A DNA stretch of 64,000 nt from DASWID01 sp049682815 (GTDB lineage: Bacteria > Desulfobacterota_D > UBA1144 > Nemesobacterales > CSP1-2): the NCBI GenBank assembly GCA_049682815.1, contig JBAUII010000078.1, positions 59,504 through 123,503 on the forward strand, in the 5' to 3' direction. The notes beneath the pieces were generated by a model. The model did not search any database, was not told where the DNA came from, and saw only the letters and a program-made list of their open reading frames with translations. The translations under genes and the position numbers were made by a program. Shown here piece by piece: positions 46,166 through 55,626 of this stretch (position 1 is the first letter of the stretch; each line of letters opens with the position of its first letter).

Positions 46166-48247
46166 ATGACGGACTTACCTAGAGAGAGCATCCGAAACTT
46201 GGCTATTATCGGCAATCACGGCGAAGGCAAAACCTCGGTTGCAGAAGCCATGTTATTTCTCGGGGGCGCTACCGATAAGCTGGGGAGTGTAGACAATGGT
46301 TCTTCCACATTAGAATATGAACTTGAGGAAAAGAACAGAAGGATGTCAATCAACTCTCATATTGCTTTTTATGAGTGGAATAATCATCTGGTTAACATAA
46401 TCGATACTCCCGGATTTATGAATTTTCTATATGAAACTGCGAGCTCTCTAAAGGTAGTAGATTCCGCAATTGTGATGTTAAACGCCGTGCCCGGCGTAAG
46501 AACACAGGTAGGAAAGTTTTGGCAAATGGCTTCCGAGCAAGGTATTCCTAAGCTGTTGTTCATTAATAAACTGGATAAAGAGAGATCTAGTTTTGAAAAT
46601 GCAATTGCAGAACTCGGAAAGGACATACAGGCCAGAATTATTCCTTTGACAATCCCAATTGGTAAAGAGCAGGATTTTACTGGAGTAGTCGATTTAATAG
46701 AATTGAATGCCCATATATACGGAGTCGATGGTAAAGACACGATAGACAAGATACCGAGCGAAATGGAAGAACTGGCTAAGGGTTATAGAGAGAGAATTAT
46801 CGAAGCAGTTGCGGAATTAGACGATGAGTTGCTTGAAAAATATCTAGAGGGAGAAACTCTTGGCAACGAGGTTATAAATAATAAGCTGCGTGAGGGTGTG
46901 CTTAGTTCAAAGGTTGTTCCTCTATATGTAGGTTCTGCTACAAAGTTAATTGGAATTAATATTATCATGGATGGAATTAACCGCTTTTTGCCGTCGCCAA
47001 TAGACAGACGATCCTTGATGGTCAAAGACATCGGGGGAGAAGATAAAGAGGTATTTCCCAAACTTGAAGAGGCTACTTCCGCATACGTTTTCAAGACGAT
47101 TTCTGATCCGTATGCGGGGAAAATAAGCGTTTTTAGAATTTTTTCGGGTGAATTAAAGTCAGAATCAAATATTTACATTTCTAACAGTAGATCGCGTGAG
47201 AAGATTGGTCAGTTATACAGGATCATCGGAAAGAAACAGCTGCCGGTTAACAGTGCTTTATTCGGCGACATAGTAACTGTTAACAAATTGAAGAACATTC
47301 AGACAGGAGAGACAATCTCAGATATGTCAAAGCCGGTTGTTATTCCTCCCGTGACAATTCCACAGGCTGTGATGTCCTATGCTATTCAGCCCAAATCGAG
47401 GTCAGACGAGGATAAACTCATGCCATCGCTGCACCGAATCAAAGAAGAGGATCCAACGATATCTTTTAGAATTGATGATGAAACAAAAGAATTTCTAATC
47501 TCCGGCACCGGACAGACGCATGTCGAGGTCGTCGTTGAAAAATTAAAGCATACCTATGGTGTAAACGTCGAATTGCAGACCCCAAAGGTCCCCTACAGAG
47601 AAACTATTAAGGGAAGTGCGAAAGCAGAAGGTAAATATATAAAACAAACAGGAGGTAGGGGACAGTATGGCGATGCCTGGCTTGATATAGAGCCATTACC
47701 GAGGGGAAAAGATTTTGAATTTGTCGACAAGATTGTTGGAGGGGCAATTCCCAGAAACTTTATCCCATCAGTCGAAAAGGGGGTGAGGGAGGCACTAAAA
47801 AAAGGGGTGTTAGCTGGGTACCCCGTTATGGACGTAAAAGTAACTCTTTTTGACGGTAAGTATCACACTGTTGATTCATCGGATATAGCTTTTCAGATTG
47901 CCGGGTCCATGGGTTTTAAGAAGGCAATGGAAGCGGCTCATCCCGTTCTTCTTGAACCTGTAATGCGTATGGAGATATTCACCCCGGAAGATTCAGTAGG
48001 GGACGTTATTGGCGATGTTAATTCAAGAAGGGGCAAGGTTTTAGGCGTTGAACCTCAAGCTCCCGGGCACCTTATCAAGGCTTTGTTGCCCATGGGAGAG
48101 GTTTTGACATACGCTCCTGAGCTAAGATCGATCACCAGCGGTCGTGGCTCGTTTACCCAGGAATTCGATCATTACGAAGAGGTACCTTCGCATATCGCGA
48201 ATAAAATAATAGTGGAAGCTAACAAAGAAGGAGGATCTGAAGCATAG
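46166..48247 (+). CDS. EF-G-like translational GTPase (EF-G paralogue type)
   Basis: The 693-residue protein has the five-domain layout of elongation factor G but belongs to the divergent EF-G-like/EF-G2 group. The P-loop reads GNHGEGKTS (16-24), NKLD is present, and the switch II motif is DTPGF with Phe84 where true EF-G has the catalytic His of DTPGH. Domain IV has the RGQYGDAWL segment. Such paralogues are usually not the main translocase and may act in stress, recycling or regulation. Its own promoter and AAGGAG site are visible. The function is uncertain. Confidence 0.85.
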   Translation: MTDLPRESIRNLAIIGNHGEGKTSVAEAMLFLGGATDKLGSVDNGSSTLEYELEEKNRRMSINSHIAFYEWNNHLVNIIDTPGFMNFLYETASSLKVVDSAIVMLNAVPGVRTQVGKFWQMASEQGIPKLLFINKLDKERSSFENAIAELGKDIQARIIPLTIPIGKEQDFTGVVDLIELNAHIYGVDGKDTIDKIPSEMEELAKGYRERIIEAVAELDDELLEKYLEGETLGNEVINNKLREGVLSSKVVPLYVGSATKLIGINIIMDGINRFLPSPIDRRSLMVKDIGGEDKEVFPKLEEATSAYVFKTISDPYAGKISVFRIFSGELKSESNIYISNSRSREKIGQLYRIIGKKQLPVNSALFGDIVTVNKLKNIQTGETISDMSKPVVIPPVTIPQAVMSYAIQPKSRSDEDKLMPSLHRIKEEDPTISFRIDDETKEFLISGTGQTHVEVVVEKLKHTYGVNVELQTPKVPYRETIKGSAKAEGKYIKQTGGRGQYGDAWLDIEPLPRGKDFEFVDKIVGGAIPRNFIPSVEKGVREALKKGVLAGYPVMDVKVTLFDGKYHTVDSSDIAFQIAGSMGFKKAMEAAHPVLLEPVMRMEIFTPEDSVGDVIGDVNSRRGKVLGVEPQAPGHLIKALLPMGEVLTYAPELRSITSGRGSFTQEFDHYEEVPSHIANKIIVEANKEGGSEA

Positions 48248-48398
48248 CGTAAGAGAGGGATACACATTCTCAATTATTTATGCATAGATAAATGCTTGAC
48301 AACCGTTACGTATAAATTAAAAGCAGTATCTCGGCAGTACTTGTGTACTTTGGCCATTCTGATTTTTCAAGATCCCCAAGAAATTTAAATCGATATTT

Positions 48399-49334
48399 AT
48401 GCGAATTGCATCAATCGATATTGGAACTAACACATTTCGTATCCTGATATGCGAGACGGCGGGGAAACATATTAGTAAAATATACATAGACCAGGTAATT
48501 ACCCGTCTGGGTGGTGGATTTAAAAGAGATGAGCGACTATTAACCGACACGGCGATAAAGCGGTCCATCAATGTTCTGAAGGAATTTTCTAAGGTGATCA
48601 AGAGCTATGGAGTTGACAGGTCTAGAGCAGTTGCTACAAGTGTCGTCAGGGAATCTATGAACGGGCATGAGTTTATCAGAAGGGTCAAAGATGAGGCGGG
48701 AATTGACATAGAATTGATCTCCGGGCAGGAAGAGGCCAGGCTCGCCGCGGCAGGGGTTTTAAACTCCGTAAAGATAAGAAGCAAATATGTTGTAATACTT
48801 GATATTGGCGGAGGAAGCACGGAGTATATATTTCTAGACAGTGATTATGGAATGGATATAGTAACTACAAATATGGGAGTGGTTCACCTATCAGAAAAAT
48901 TTATAGATACCGACATTCCCACTCGAGCTGCCATCAAGGATCTCTCAGATCACATAGAAAATGTAATAAGTTCTAAATTAAAAGATCGAACTATTATGGC
49001 CGCCGATTCATTCTCGTTGATCGCGACGGCCGGGACGCCTACGACACTGGCTGCTATTGAGATTGGAATGGATGAATACGATGCTGACCTCGTAAATGGA
49101 TTTGTGCTAAACAGGGAAATGATATCAAGAATATTTTATAAATTGATAAGACTTCCATCAGATGAAAGGATTAACGTAATTGGTCTTAGAAAGGGAAGAG
49201 AAGATGTCATCATTCCCGGAATAATTATATTGTTAAAATCCATGCATTGGTTTTCGAAAGACGAGGTAATAGTAAGCGACGGGGGCCTTCTTGAGGGTGT
49301 TGCGATGAGTCTGGTCGATTGCACATTGATTTGA
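48399..49334 (+). CDS. Ppx/GppA-family phosphatase
   Basis: The 311-residue protein has the ASKHA fold motifs of exopolyphosphatase/guanosine pentaphosphatase: ASIDIGTNTFRILI at the start, ATSVVRESMNG, LISGQEEARLA, LDIGGGSTEY and ATAGTPTTLAA. It is the short form without the C-terminal HD domain. It may hydrolyse polyphosphate or pppGpp; sequence does not separate these. It is 151 bp after the EF-G-like gene and 85 bp before hrcA. Confidence 0.92.
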   Translation: MRIASIDIGTNTFRILICETAGKHISKIYIDQVITRLGGGFKRDERLLTDTAIKRSINVLKEFSKVIKSYGVDRSRAVATSVVRESMNGHEFIRRVKDEAGIDIELISGQEEARLAAAGVLNSVKIRSKYVVILDIGGGSTEYIFLDSDYGMDIVTTNMGVVHLSEKFIDTDIPTRAAIKDLSDHIENVISSKLKDRTIMAADSFSLIATAGTPTTLAAIEIGMDEYDADLVNGFVLNREMISRIFYKLIRLPSDERINVIGLRKGREDVIIPGIIILLKSMHWFSKDEVIVSDGGLLEGVAMSLVDCTLI

Positions 49335-49372
49335 ATATTGTAGTTATTTTAGTTAGTTATGAATGAACTTCG

Positions 49373-49401
49373 TTGACAATCAATCTCTCAGTTATTATAT
49401 T
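49373..49401 (+). promoter_or_regulatory. Sigma-70 promoter of hrcA-grpE-dnaJ
   Basis: TTGACA (49373-49378), a 17-bp spacer and TATATT (49396-49401) end 19 bases before the hrcA start codon. No CIRCE inverted repeat (TTAGCACTC / GAGTGCTAA) is visible here, which is unusual for an HrcA operon. Confidence 0.65.
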
Positions 49402-49419
49402 TTTTAGTACTATTTAATT

Positions 49420-50451
49420 ATGACAAATTTGGAAGTCTCAGAAAGAGAAAAAAGGATACTTTACTCAGTCATTGATAATTATATAAAAACAGGCGAGCCG
49501 GTAGGATCGTCATGGCTAGTATCGAAGTATCAGTTGCCATGGAGTCCAGCCACAATAAGAAGTGTTATGTTTGATTTGATGGATAAACAATATCTGGTTC
49601 AACCTCACATATCCGCGGGGCGGGTACCAACAGAAAAGAGTATAAGAATGTATATTAATTCACTGATAAGCCAAAAAGAATTACCGAAGTCTAAGAGGAC
49701 CGTAATCAAAAGACGCTATAGACAATTGGATGGCACTTTTAACGAGGTTATTTATGAAACTACCATAATGCTTTCCGATATTTCGAACTTTACCGGATTG
49801 GCTACGCTTCCCTCTACCAGATCTATGAAAATTAAATCTACTAAACTGATAAAAATCGCCGAAAAGAAGGTTCTTGTAATAATTGTGTTTGAAAATGGAA
49901 TGATAGATCAAAGGATGATCCGACTGAGCAGAAAAATACCCGAAGGTATGATTCGAAAATTGAGTGACTATGTAAACAAACTTACTATGGCCCTGACATT
50001 AAATGAGGTTGACTCAATCGTTATTCACAAGCTTAGACATGAAAGGAAGGTCTATCGTGAATTCCTTGAGCGAGTAATGAAGTTTTGGACTGGTAAATCT
50101 GATAAAGGGCTTAAATCTGGCGTTTATATCAAGGGTCACCCCTCAATCTTTGACAATTATAGTCTAAATAACCCAGACGGACTTAAGGATTTATTTAGGG
50201 CTTTAGAGGAAAAAAGTTTTCTAGTCGAAATCCTTGGCAAAGCAATGAATGAAGATAGCACCATAGTGTTCCTGGGAGCAGAGAACGGTGTACCTGCTGG
50301 CTATAGCGTAATAGCCGCTCCTTACGGTACAAATAAAAACATAGGGACTCTTGGAGTATTAGGTCCGTTACATATGGACTATGCCCAAATCATACCCTTG
50401 GTCGATTATACAGCCAAGATCGTCAGCAAAATCGTTAGCACGGGAGGTTGA
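49420..50451 (+). CDS. hrcA: Heat-inducible transcription repressor HrcA
   Basis: HrcA represses groE/dnaK-type operons by binding CIRCE and is stabilised by GroEL. The 343-residue protein has the N-terminal winged helix (REKRILYSVIDNYIKTGEPV, WSPATIRSVMFDL, QPHISAGRVPTEKSIR) and a GAF-like C-terminal domain. grpE begins one base after its stop. The presence of both HrcA and RpoH nearby indicates two layers of heat-shock control. Confidence 0.95.
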   Translation: MTNLEVSEREKRILYSVIDNYIKTGEPVGSSWLVSKYQLPWSPATIRSVMFDLMDKQYLVQPHISAGRVPTEKSIRMYINSLISQKELPKSKRTVIKRRYRQLDGTFNEVIYETTIMLSDISNFTGLATLPSTRSMKIKSTKLIKIAEKKVLVIIVFENGMIDQRMIRLSRKIPEGMIRKLSDYVNKLTMALTLNEVDSIVIHKLRHERKVYREFLERVMKFWTGKSDKGLKSGVYIKGHPSIFDNYSLNNPDGLKDLFRALEEKSFLVEILGKAMNEDSTIVFLGAENGVPAGYSVIAAPYGTNKNIGTLGVLGPLHMDYAQIIPLVDYTAKIVSKIVSTGG

Positions 50452-50452
50452 G

Positions 50453-51136
50453 ATGAAGCCTAACTCTAAAGATAAACAGCAGGAGAGTGACGAACTCACA
50501 TTCGAAGCCGACGAAAGGCTCACAGAAGAGGATGAGAATTCAACAGGAGAAAGTGAGCTTTCTAAGGGAGAATCTCTAGAGAAAGAACTCGAGGAAAGCA
50601 AAAAGGGTTATGAAGAACTCAACGATCGGTATTTAAGATTAGCAGCGGATTTTGATAATTACAAGAAGAGAATCGCGAAGGAAAAAGCAGACCTCATATC
50701 CTATGGTAACGAGGAGCTTATCAGATCTCTCCTGAGCGTGTTAGATAATCTAGAAAGGGGGATCGAACATTCAGAGACAGACAGAGATACAAATCCAATT
50801 ATTGAGGGTTTAAGATTAGTTCATAAGCAGTTTCTGGATTGCCTGGAGAAATATGGAGTTAAAGCAATAGAAGTGCATAAAGGGGACGAATTTGATCCTA
50901 ACCTTCATCAAGCGGTCGAACGAGTGGAGTCAAGTGAGATTCGGCCAGGATTAATCCTTTCTGAAATGCTAAAGGGTTACGTGCTAAAGGATAGACTCCT
51001 TAGACCTTCTCTTGTAACAGTATCAAAGGGAGAAGCTGTAGATGCTTCGGTTGAATTGGCTGAGGATGAGATAGGGGTTGACATTTCAGAGAGTACCGGC
51101 AATGGCAAGACAAAATTGATCAAAGGGGATATTTAG
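50453..51136 (+). CDS. grpE: Nucleotide exchange factor GrpE
   Basis: GrpE releases ADP from DnaK. The 227-residue protein has an acidic, disordered N-terminus (1-45), a long coiled coil, DNYKKRIAKEKADLI, LLSVLDNLERGI and the C-terminal beta-domain with FDPNLHQAVERV and GYVLKDRLLRPSLVTVSKG. The ATG at 50453 has GGGAGG upstream; a longer frame into hrcA is not used. dnaJ follows after 40 bp. Confidence 0.95.
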   Translation: MKPNSKDKQQESDELTFEADERLTEEDENSTGESELSKGESLEKELEESKKGYEELNDRYLRLAADFDNYKKRIAKEKADLISYGNEELIRSLLSVLDNLERGIEHSETDRDTNPIIEGLRLVHKQFLDCLEKYGVKAIEVHKGDEFDPNLHQAVERVESSEIRPGLILSEMLKGYVLKDRLLRPSLVTVSKGEAVDASVELAEDEIGVDISESTGNGKTKLIKGDI

Positions 51137-51176
51137 TATTAATTTTCTAATTCATCAACTATATAGGTAACGACTG

Positions 51177-52268
51177 ATGGCTAAGGCAGACTATTATGAT
51201 GTTCTTGGGCTAAACAGAAATGCCTCCCAGGACGAGATAAAAAAGGCATACAAAAAACTCGCATTCGAATACCATCCGGACAGAAATCCCGGAAACGCGA
51301 GCGCCGAAGCAAAATTTAAAGAGATAAACGAAGCGTATCAAATATTGAGTAGCGCAAATAAAAGGGCTCAGTATGATAGCTTCGGACATATGTCGTCGGA
51401 GGGTATTTTTACGGATGCGAATTTCGGATTCAACTTTAATGATATCTTTGGAAATCTATTTGATGAGGTTTTCAGCACGGGCAGAAGGAGCCGAGCGGAG
51501 AGAGGCAGAGATTTAAAGTATGATCTGGAGATATCATTTGAAGAAGCCGCCTTTGGGGTGGAAAAAGAAGTGGAAATACCGAAAAGATTAATCTGTGAAG
51601 AATGCAGCGGAAGGGGCGCTGCACCGGGAGGTGAAATCACGTGTTCTACCTGCGGAGGAAGGGGTTCGGTTAGGTACTCGGAGGGATTTTTAGCTATAAG
51701 CAGGACTTGTTCAAATTGTGGAGGAACAGGGAGAAGGATCACAAAAGTTTGCTCAAATTGCCGAGGGGAGGGATTAATCAGGTCAAAACGTCTGGTCAAC
51801 GTGAAGGTTCCCGCCGGTATTATGGACGGTGCAAGGCTTAGGATTCGGGGCGAGGGAGAGATTGGTTTATACGGAGGCCCAAGCGGCGATTTGTACATAG
51901 AAACGCATGTCAGAGAACATCCGTTCTTTACAAGGGAAGGGAAAGACATTTACTGCGAGGTGCCGATTACCTTCATACAAGCAGCTCTGGGAGATGAAAT
52001 CGAGATTCCCACACTCGATGGAAAAACCAAGATAAAGGTACCGGCCGGGACCCAATCCGGACAAGTTATAAGGATTAAGGATAAGGGCGTGCAAAACTTA
52101 AATGGTAGAGGGAAGGGCGATCTGTTTATAAAAATACACGTGGAGATTCCTGTAAATCTTAACTCGAAACAAAGAGAGCTATTAGAGGAATTTGGGAAAA
52201 CCTACGAACAAGGCCATAGTCCGAAGGTCGGTAAATTTTTTGAAAAGTTACAAGAACTTCTTAGGTGA
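51177..52268 (+). CDS. dnaJ: Chaperone protein DnaJ
   Basis: DnaJ delivers clients to DnaK and stimulates its ATPase. The 363-residue class-I J-protein has a J-domain with HPD at 33-35, a short Gly/Phe region, four CxxCxGxG-like zinc motifs from about Cys140 to residue 200 (CEECSGRG, CSTCGGRG, CSNCGGTG, CSNCRGEG) and the C-terminal substrate domains. It ends the hrcA-grpE-dnaJ operon. Confidence 0.97.
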   Translation: MAKADYYDVLGLNRNASQDEIKKAYKKLAFEYHPDRNPGNASAEAKFKEINEAYQILSSANKRAQYDSFGHMSSEGIFTDANFGFNFNDIFGNLFDEVFSTGRRSRAERGRDLKYDLEISFEEAAFGVEKEVEIPKRLICEECSGRGAAPGGEITCSTCGGRGSVRYSEGFLAISRTCSNCGGTGRRITKVCSNCRGEGLIRSKRLVNVKVPAGIMDGARLRIRGEGEIGLYGGPSGDLYIETHVREHPFFTREGKDIYCEVPITFIQAALGDEIEIPTLDGKTKIKVPAGTQSGQVIRIKDKGVQNLNGRGKGDLFIKIHVEIPVNLNSKQRELLEEFGKTYEQGHSPKVGKFFEKLQELLR

Positions 52269-52484
52269 TATAGGTAAATAGCGACCAATACCTCATGTAT
52301 TTCCTTATATGTTCAATTAATCTCGCATCTTATATATTGTAATTATTTAGGTAAGATTTGTTAATAATATCCTAAATAGCCTTAGTTTCTGGGCTTATGT
52401 TTCGGCAATTATTCCGTTCTTCTGTCATTACGAAAAAAAGTTGACTGGTATTCCAAAAATTGAGTTAAGAGCATTAATATCATA

Positions 52485-52690
52485 GTCAGTCATGCTGAAC
52501 TTGTTTCAGCATCACTTGCTCCCTTTAGATCCTGAAATGAATTGAGGATGACCGGGTTGCGGTCGGATTAAATTTTTTAGTGGGAGTTGATGATTTTTAG
52601 CGACTTTTTGGGAAGCCTTGTCCTGAGCTAGGTCGAAGGGTTGCTTCTTTGTACCTGTGCTGAACTCGTTTCAGTATCAAGACAAAGTAT
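52485..52690. repeat. Intergenic dispersed-repeat cluster after dnaJ
   Basis: The 480-bp gap between dnaJ and the convergent sulfur-carrier gene holds short dispersed-repeat motifs and no gene. TGCTGAA-CTTGT-TTCAGCA (about 52494-52512) is a perfect hairpin and a related, decayed form occurs near 52664-52677. TCCTGAGCTAGGTCGAAGG (52621-52639) reappears on the other strand at 61319-61337 with one mismatch. Confidence 0.55.
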
Positions 52691-52749
52691 TAATAAAACC
52701 CGTTCGGGAAAGGTAATTACACGGGATTGCCTTGGTGATAATTGTCGCT

Positions 52750-53025
52750 TTAATGCCCGCCGGCAATTGCTGGAATAATCGAGACGATGTCTTTTTCCTG
52801 AAGCTCGGTGTCAGTCCCCTTTAAAAACCTAATATCCTCATTATTCACATAAAGGTTTATAAATCTCCTGACGTTGCCATCCTCATCGCATAGCCTTTGC
52901 TTAATTCCAGGAAACTGACTCTCAAGCTCCTCAATCAAATTTCCAATCGTTGCAGCTTCCACCAAAACTTCATCTTTTTCCCCTGTTAATCTCCTAAGTG
53001 GAGTGGGTATTCTTACTGACGGCAT
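52750..53025 (-). CDS. MoaD/ThiS-family sulfur carrier protein (C-terminus Gly-Gly-His)
   Basis: The 91-residue beta-grasp protein ends PAIAGGH. MoaD/ThiS/CysO-type carriers are activated at a terminal Gly-Gly, so one extra residue would need to be trimmed before thiocarboxylation. It starts MPSVRIPTPLRRLTGEKDEV at an ATG with a strong AAGGAGGT site lying inside thrC, which it overlaps by 32 bp. Coupling to threonine synthase suggests a role in amino-acid sulfur chemistry (as CysO in cysteine synthesis) rather than molybdopterin; that is inferred. Confidence 0.85.
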   Translation of the reverse strand: MPSVRIPTPLRRLTGEKDEVLVEAATIGNLIEELESQFPGIKQRLCDEDGNVRRFINLYVNNEDIRFLKGTDTELQEKDIVSIIPAIAGGH

Positions 53026-54280
53026 GCTGAATACCTCCTTTTTCGTTGCTTTTTATACTCCAGTAAAGCTCTTCAAATTCCTCAATATTGGGGTCAATAA
53101 TTTGAGGTACTGCCACGCTATCCCTCACCGCCTCTTGGGTTTTGAGCCCATTGCCCGTTATGCACACCACAACTGATTCATCCTTAGCGATAAATCCCTG
53201 ATCAATGAGTTTTTTAGTAACAGCCATTGTCACACCACCAGCTGTCTCAGTAAAGATTCCTTCGGTCTCAGCAAGGAGTTTGATACCATCGACAATTTCA
53301 TCATCTGTGGCGTCTTCACTCCAACCACCGCTTTCTTTTATCACACTCATCGCGAAATAGCCATCGGCAGGCGTTCCAATAGCTAGGGATTTAGCAATTG
53401 TATCTGGTTTTTGTGGCTTGAAGATCTCCCAGCCATTTTTCACCGCGGTACTGATTGGCGAACACCCTTTAGCCTGTGCTCCGTGGATCCTAGTTTCAGT
53501 AATATCTACAAGATCTAGTTTCTCAAACTCCTTTACGGATTTCCAAATTTTCGTGAGTAATGATCCACTTGCCATTGGAACGACAAAATGATTTGGAACT
53601 CTCCAGCCGAGTTGTTCCATGACCTCAAAACCGAGGGATTTAGATCCCTCAGCATAATATGGACGCAAATTTATATTCACGAAACCCCAGCCAAATCTAC
53701 CAGCAATCTCGCTGCAAAGACGATTGACATCGTCGTAGCTACCTTGTATTCCAATGAGATGCGTTCCATAAATGGTCGTTCCGATGATCTTAGCCAGTTC
53801 CAGGTCATAGGGAATGAAAATAAAGCTTTCTAGGTTTCCAGAAGAAGAGAGAGAAGAAACAGCATTTGCCAAATTCCCGGTCGATGCACATGCTACAGTG
53901 TTGAAACCAAATTCTCGGGCCTTTGATAGGGCGACAGAGACGACCCTGTCCTTAAATGAAAGTGTTGGAAAGCATACAGAATCGTTTTTGATGTATAATT
54001 CTCTGACTCCCAGCACGTCTGCCAAATTGTGGGCTCTCAAGAGGGGTGTGAACCCGACATCTTTCCCTATAGTTGGTTTTTCGTCAATGGGAAGGAGCTC
54101 GGCATATCGCCATATGTCTTGCTTTCTCTGCTCTATTCTCTCCCTTGTTAGAACCTTCTTTATTTCATCATAATCATAGCTTACCTCTAGCGGCCCAAAA
54201 CAGAATTCACACACGTGGAGTGGTTCCTTTGGATAGTCATCACCACATTCCTTACAGAATAGTCCCTTTACAAAGCTCAT
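52994..54280 (-). CDS. thrC: Threonine synthase
   Basis: ThrC converts O-phosphohomoserine to threonine with pyridoxal phosphate. The 428-residue fold-type II protein has an N-terminal zinc ribbon (Cys9, Cys12, Cys24, Cys27), the PLP lysine Lys110 in SFKDR, CASTGNLANAVS and a late GNGLKTQ segment. I chose the ATG at 54280, preceded by AAGGGAG; the frame is open 103 codons further but that stretch resembles no ThrC N-terminus. Because a sulfur-carrier gene overlaps its end, another PLP beta-replacement activity such as a CysM-like one cannot be excluded. Confidence 0.88.
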   Translation of the reverse strand: MSFVKGLFCKECGDDYPKEPLHVCEFCFGPLEVSYDYDEIKKVLTRERIEQRKQDIWRYAELLPIDEKPTIGKDVGFTPLLRAHNLADVLGVRELYIKNDSVCFPTLSFKDRVVSVALSKAREFGFNTVACASTGNLANAVSSLSSSGNLESFIFIPYDLELAKIIGTTIYGTHLIGIQGSYDDVNRLCSEIAGRFGWGFVNINLRPYYAEGSKSLGFEVMEQLGWRVPNHFVVPMASGSLLTKIWKSVKEFEKLDLVDITETRIHGAQAKGCSPISTAVKNGWEIFKPQKPDTIAKSLAIGTPADGYFAMSVIKESGGWSEDATDDEIVDGIKLLAETEGIFTETAGGVTMAVTKKLIDQGFIAKDESVVVCITGNGLKTQEAVRDSVAVPQIIDPNIEEFEELYWSIKSNEKGGIQHAVSKNTHST

Positions 54281-54610
54281 CAATAAACTCCCTTGTGAAT
54301 AACGAATTATGATTACCTTTAATTGTAGGGTTGTCAAGGAATTATTTAGAATTTTTGGGAAGTTACGAAGGTTATAATCCTCCTCCCGCCATTGAGCAGA
54401 CTCACGTCCAAGAGCGAGAACCCGTTCGATTTTCTCAGTGTAAACTCTCTGCCTAGGCAAACTCACTCCAGTCCCGAGCGGAGAAATATCACCAAGAGCT
54501 AACACTCCCATGGAAGAACAGGGGATCGATAGTTGGCAATCCACGAATGAAAAAGGTTTGGTTTCGTTTATACTTAGCATAGGCCCCACAAAGTTAAAAG
54601 AGGTAATATC
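54281..54610. other. Divergent intergenic region thrC / LLM gene
   Basis: About 330 bases between divergent starts. The minus strand is open in the thrC frame throughout, yet the translation has no recognisable domain. TTGACA on the minus strand near 54335 could be part of the thrC promoter. No other structure was seen. Confidence 0.4.
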
Positions 54611-55510
54611 GTGAAGATAGGATTACAGATCATAAATTTCAAATTTCCTGAGGGGCCTTCTGTTATCGCAGACAGGCTTTCGGAGATTGCTCAGACCGCT
54701 GATGATGTGGGCTTTTCAAGCATCTGGGTCATGGATCACCTATTTCAGATTGATATGGAGAAGTTCGACATGTTTGTAGAAGATCCCATGTTGGAAGCAT
54801 ACAGCACTCTTGGCTTTCTGGCAGGAAATACAAAAAGAGCACGCCTTGGAGCTATGGTGACAGGGGTGGTTTACAGAGACCCCGGTTTATTGATCAAAGC
54901 CGTTACATCTCTCGACATTTTATCGCGAGGGAGGGCAAACCTGGGTATCGGCGCCGCATGGTATGAACGGGAGGCCAGGGGATTAGGGTTGCTGTTCCCC
55001 CCACTAAACGAGCGTTTTGAACGCCTCGAGCAAACATTACAGATAGCAAAACAGATGTGGTCAGGGCAAACCATTGCTTACGACGGCAAACACTATAAGT
55101 TAACCGAGCCGTTAAATAATCCACAGCCAATCACCAAACCGCATCCACCGATCCTCATAGGCGGTTCGGGCGAAAAAAAGACCCTCCGCTTGGTGGCTAA
55201 ATATGGAGATGCCTGTAATCTCTATGGACTCGCATTTGGGAATACGGTTGACGAGATGGCTCACAAGCTCGATGTTTTGAACGGGCACTGTCAGGAGTTA
55301 GGTCGACCGTACAATGAAATAGAACGCACGGTTATCGATTCTGTAAGAATTGCTCCGGATTCGTCGAATTCCTCGCATATTATCAAGAATTGCCGTATCC
55401 TTGCCGGAATAGGCATCCAGCATGTCATTTATAGTATACAAAACGTCCATGAGATCACTCCACTTGAAGTATTTGGTAGAGAAGTGATTCCGGCGGTTTC
55501 TCAGTTCTAA
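54611..55510 (+). CDS. LLM-class (F420-type) flavin/deazaflavin oxidoreductase
   Basis: The 299-residue TIM-barrel protein belongs to the luciferase-like monooxygenase superfamily. Features include an ADDVGFSSIWVMDHLFQ strand-helix, RARLGAMVTGVVYRDPGLLIK split around residues 78-98, and GIGAAWYEREARGLGL, a hallmark of F420-dependent members. It begins at GTG after an AGAGGT site. The substrate is unknown, and whether the cofactor is F420 or FMN is inferred only. Confidence 0.82.
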   Translation: MKIGLQIINFKFPEGPSVIADRLSEIAQTADDVGFSSIWVMDHLFQIDMEKFDMFVEDPMLEAYSTLGFLAGNTKRARLGAMVTGVVYRDPGLLIKAVTSLDILSRGRANLGIGAAWYEREARGLGLLFPPLNERFERLEQTLQIAKQMWSGQTIAYDGKHYKLTEPLNNPQPITKPHPPILIGGSGEKKTLRLVAKYGDACNLYGLAFGNTVDEMAHKLDVLNGHCQELGRPYNEIERTVIDSVRIAPDSSNSSHIIKNCRILAGIGIQHVIYSIQNVHEITPLEVFGREVIPAVSQF

Positions 55511-55626
55511 ATTTATAGAAAAAGGGATTAAGGGTTGTGTTTACGATTAAGTGTCATAAATGGTCTCGATACTTAAGTTACCTGTCAACTGCTAGGTAGC
55601 AAACCCTTTCATTTTGAGGGAATTAA

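Noticed and set aside
48296..48320. TTGACA followed by TATAAA before the Ppx/GppA gene
   Set aside because: The spacing is about 9 bp, too short for a sigma-70 promoter.
50381..50452. 24-residue extension of GrpE into hrcA
   Set aside because: The ATG one base after the hrcA stop has a GGGAGG site and gives a normal GrpE.
54281..54589. 103-residue N-terminal extension of threonine synthase, or a separate small gene
   Set aside because: The ATG at 54280 has a good ribosome site directly before the zinc ribbon; the upstream translation has no recognisable domain.
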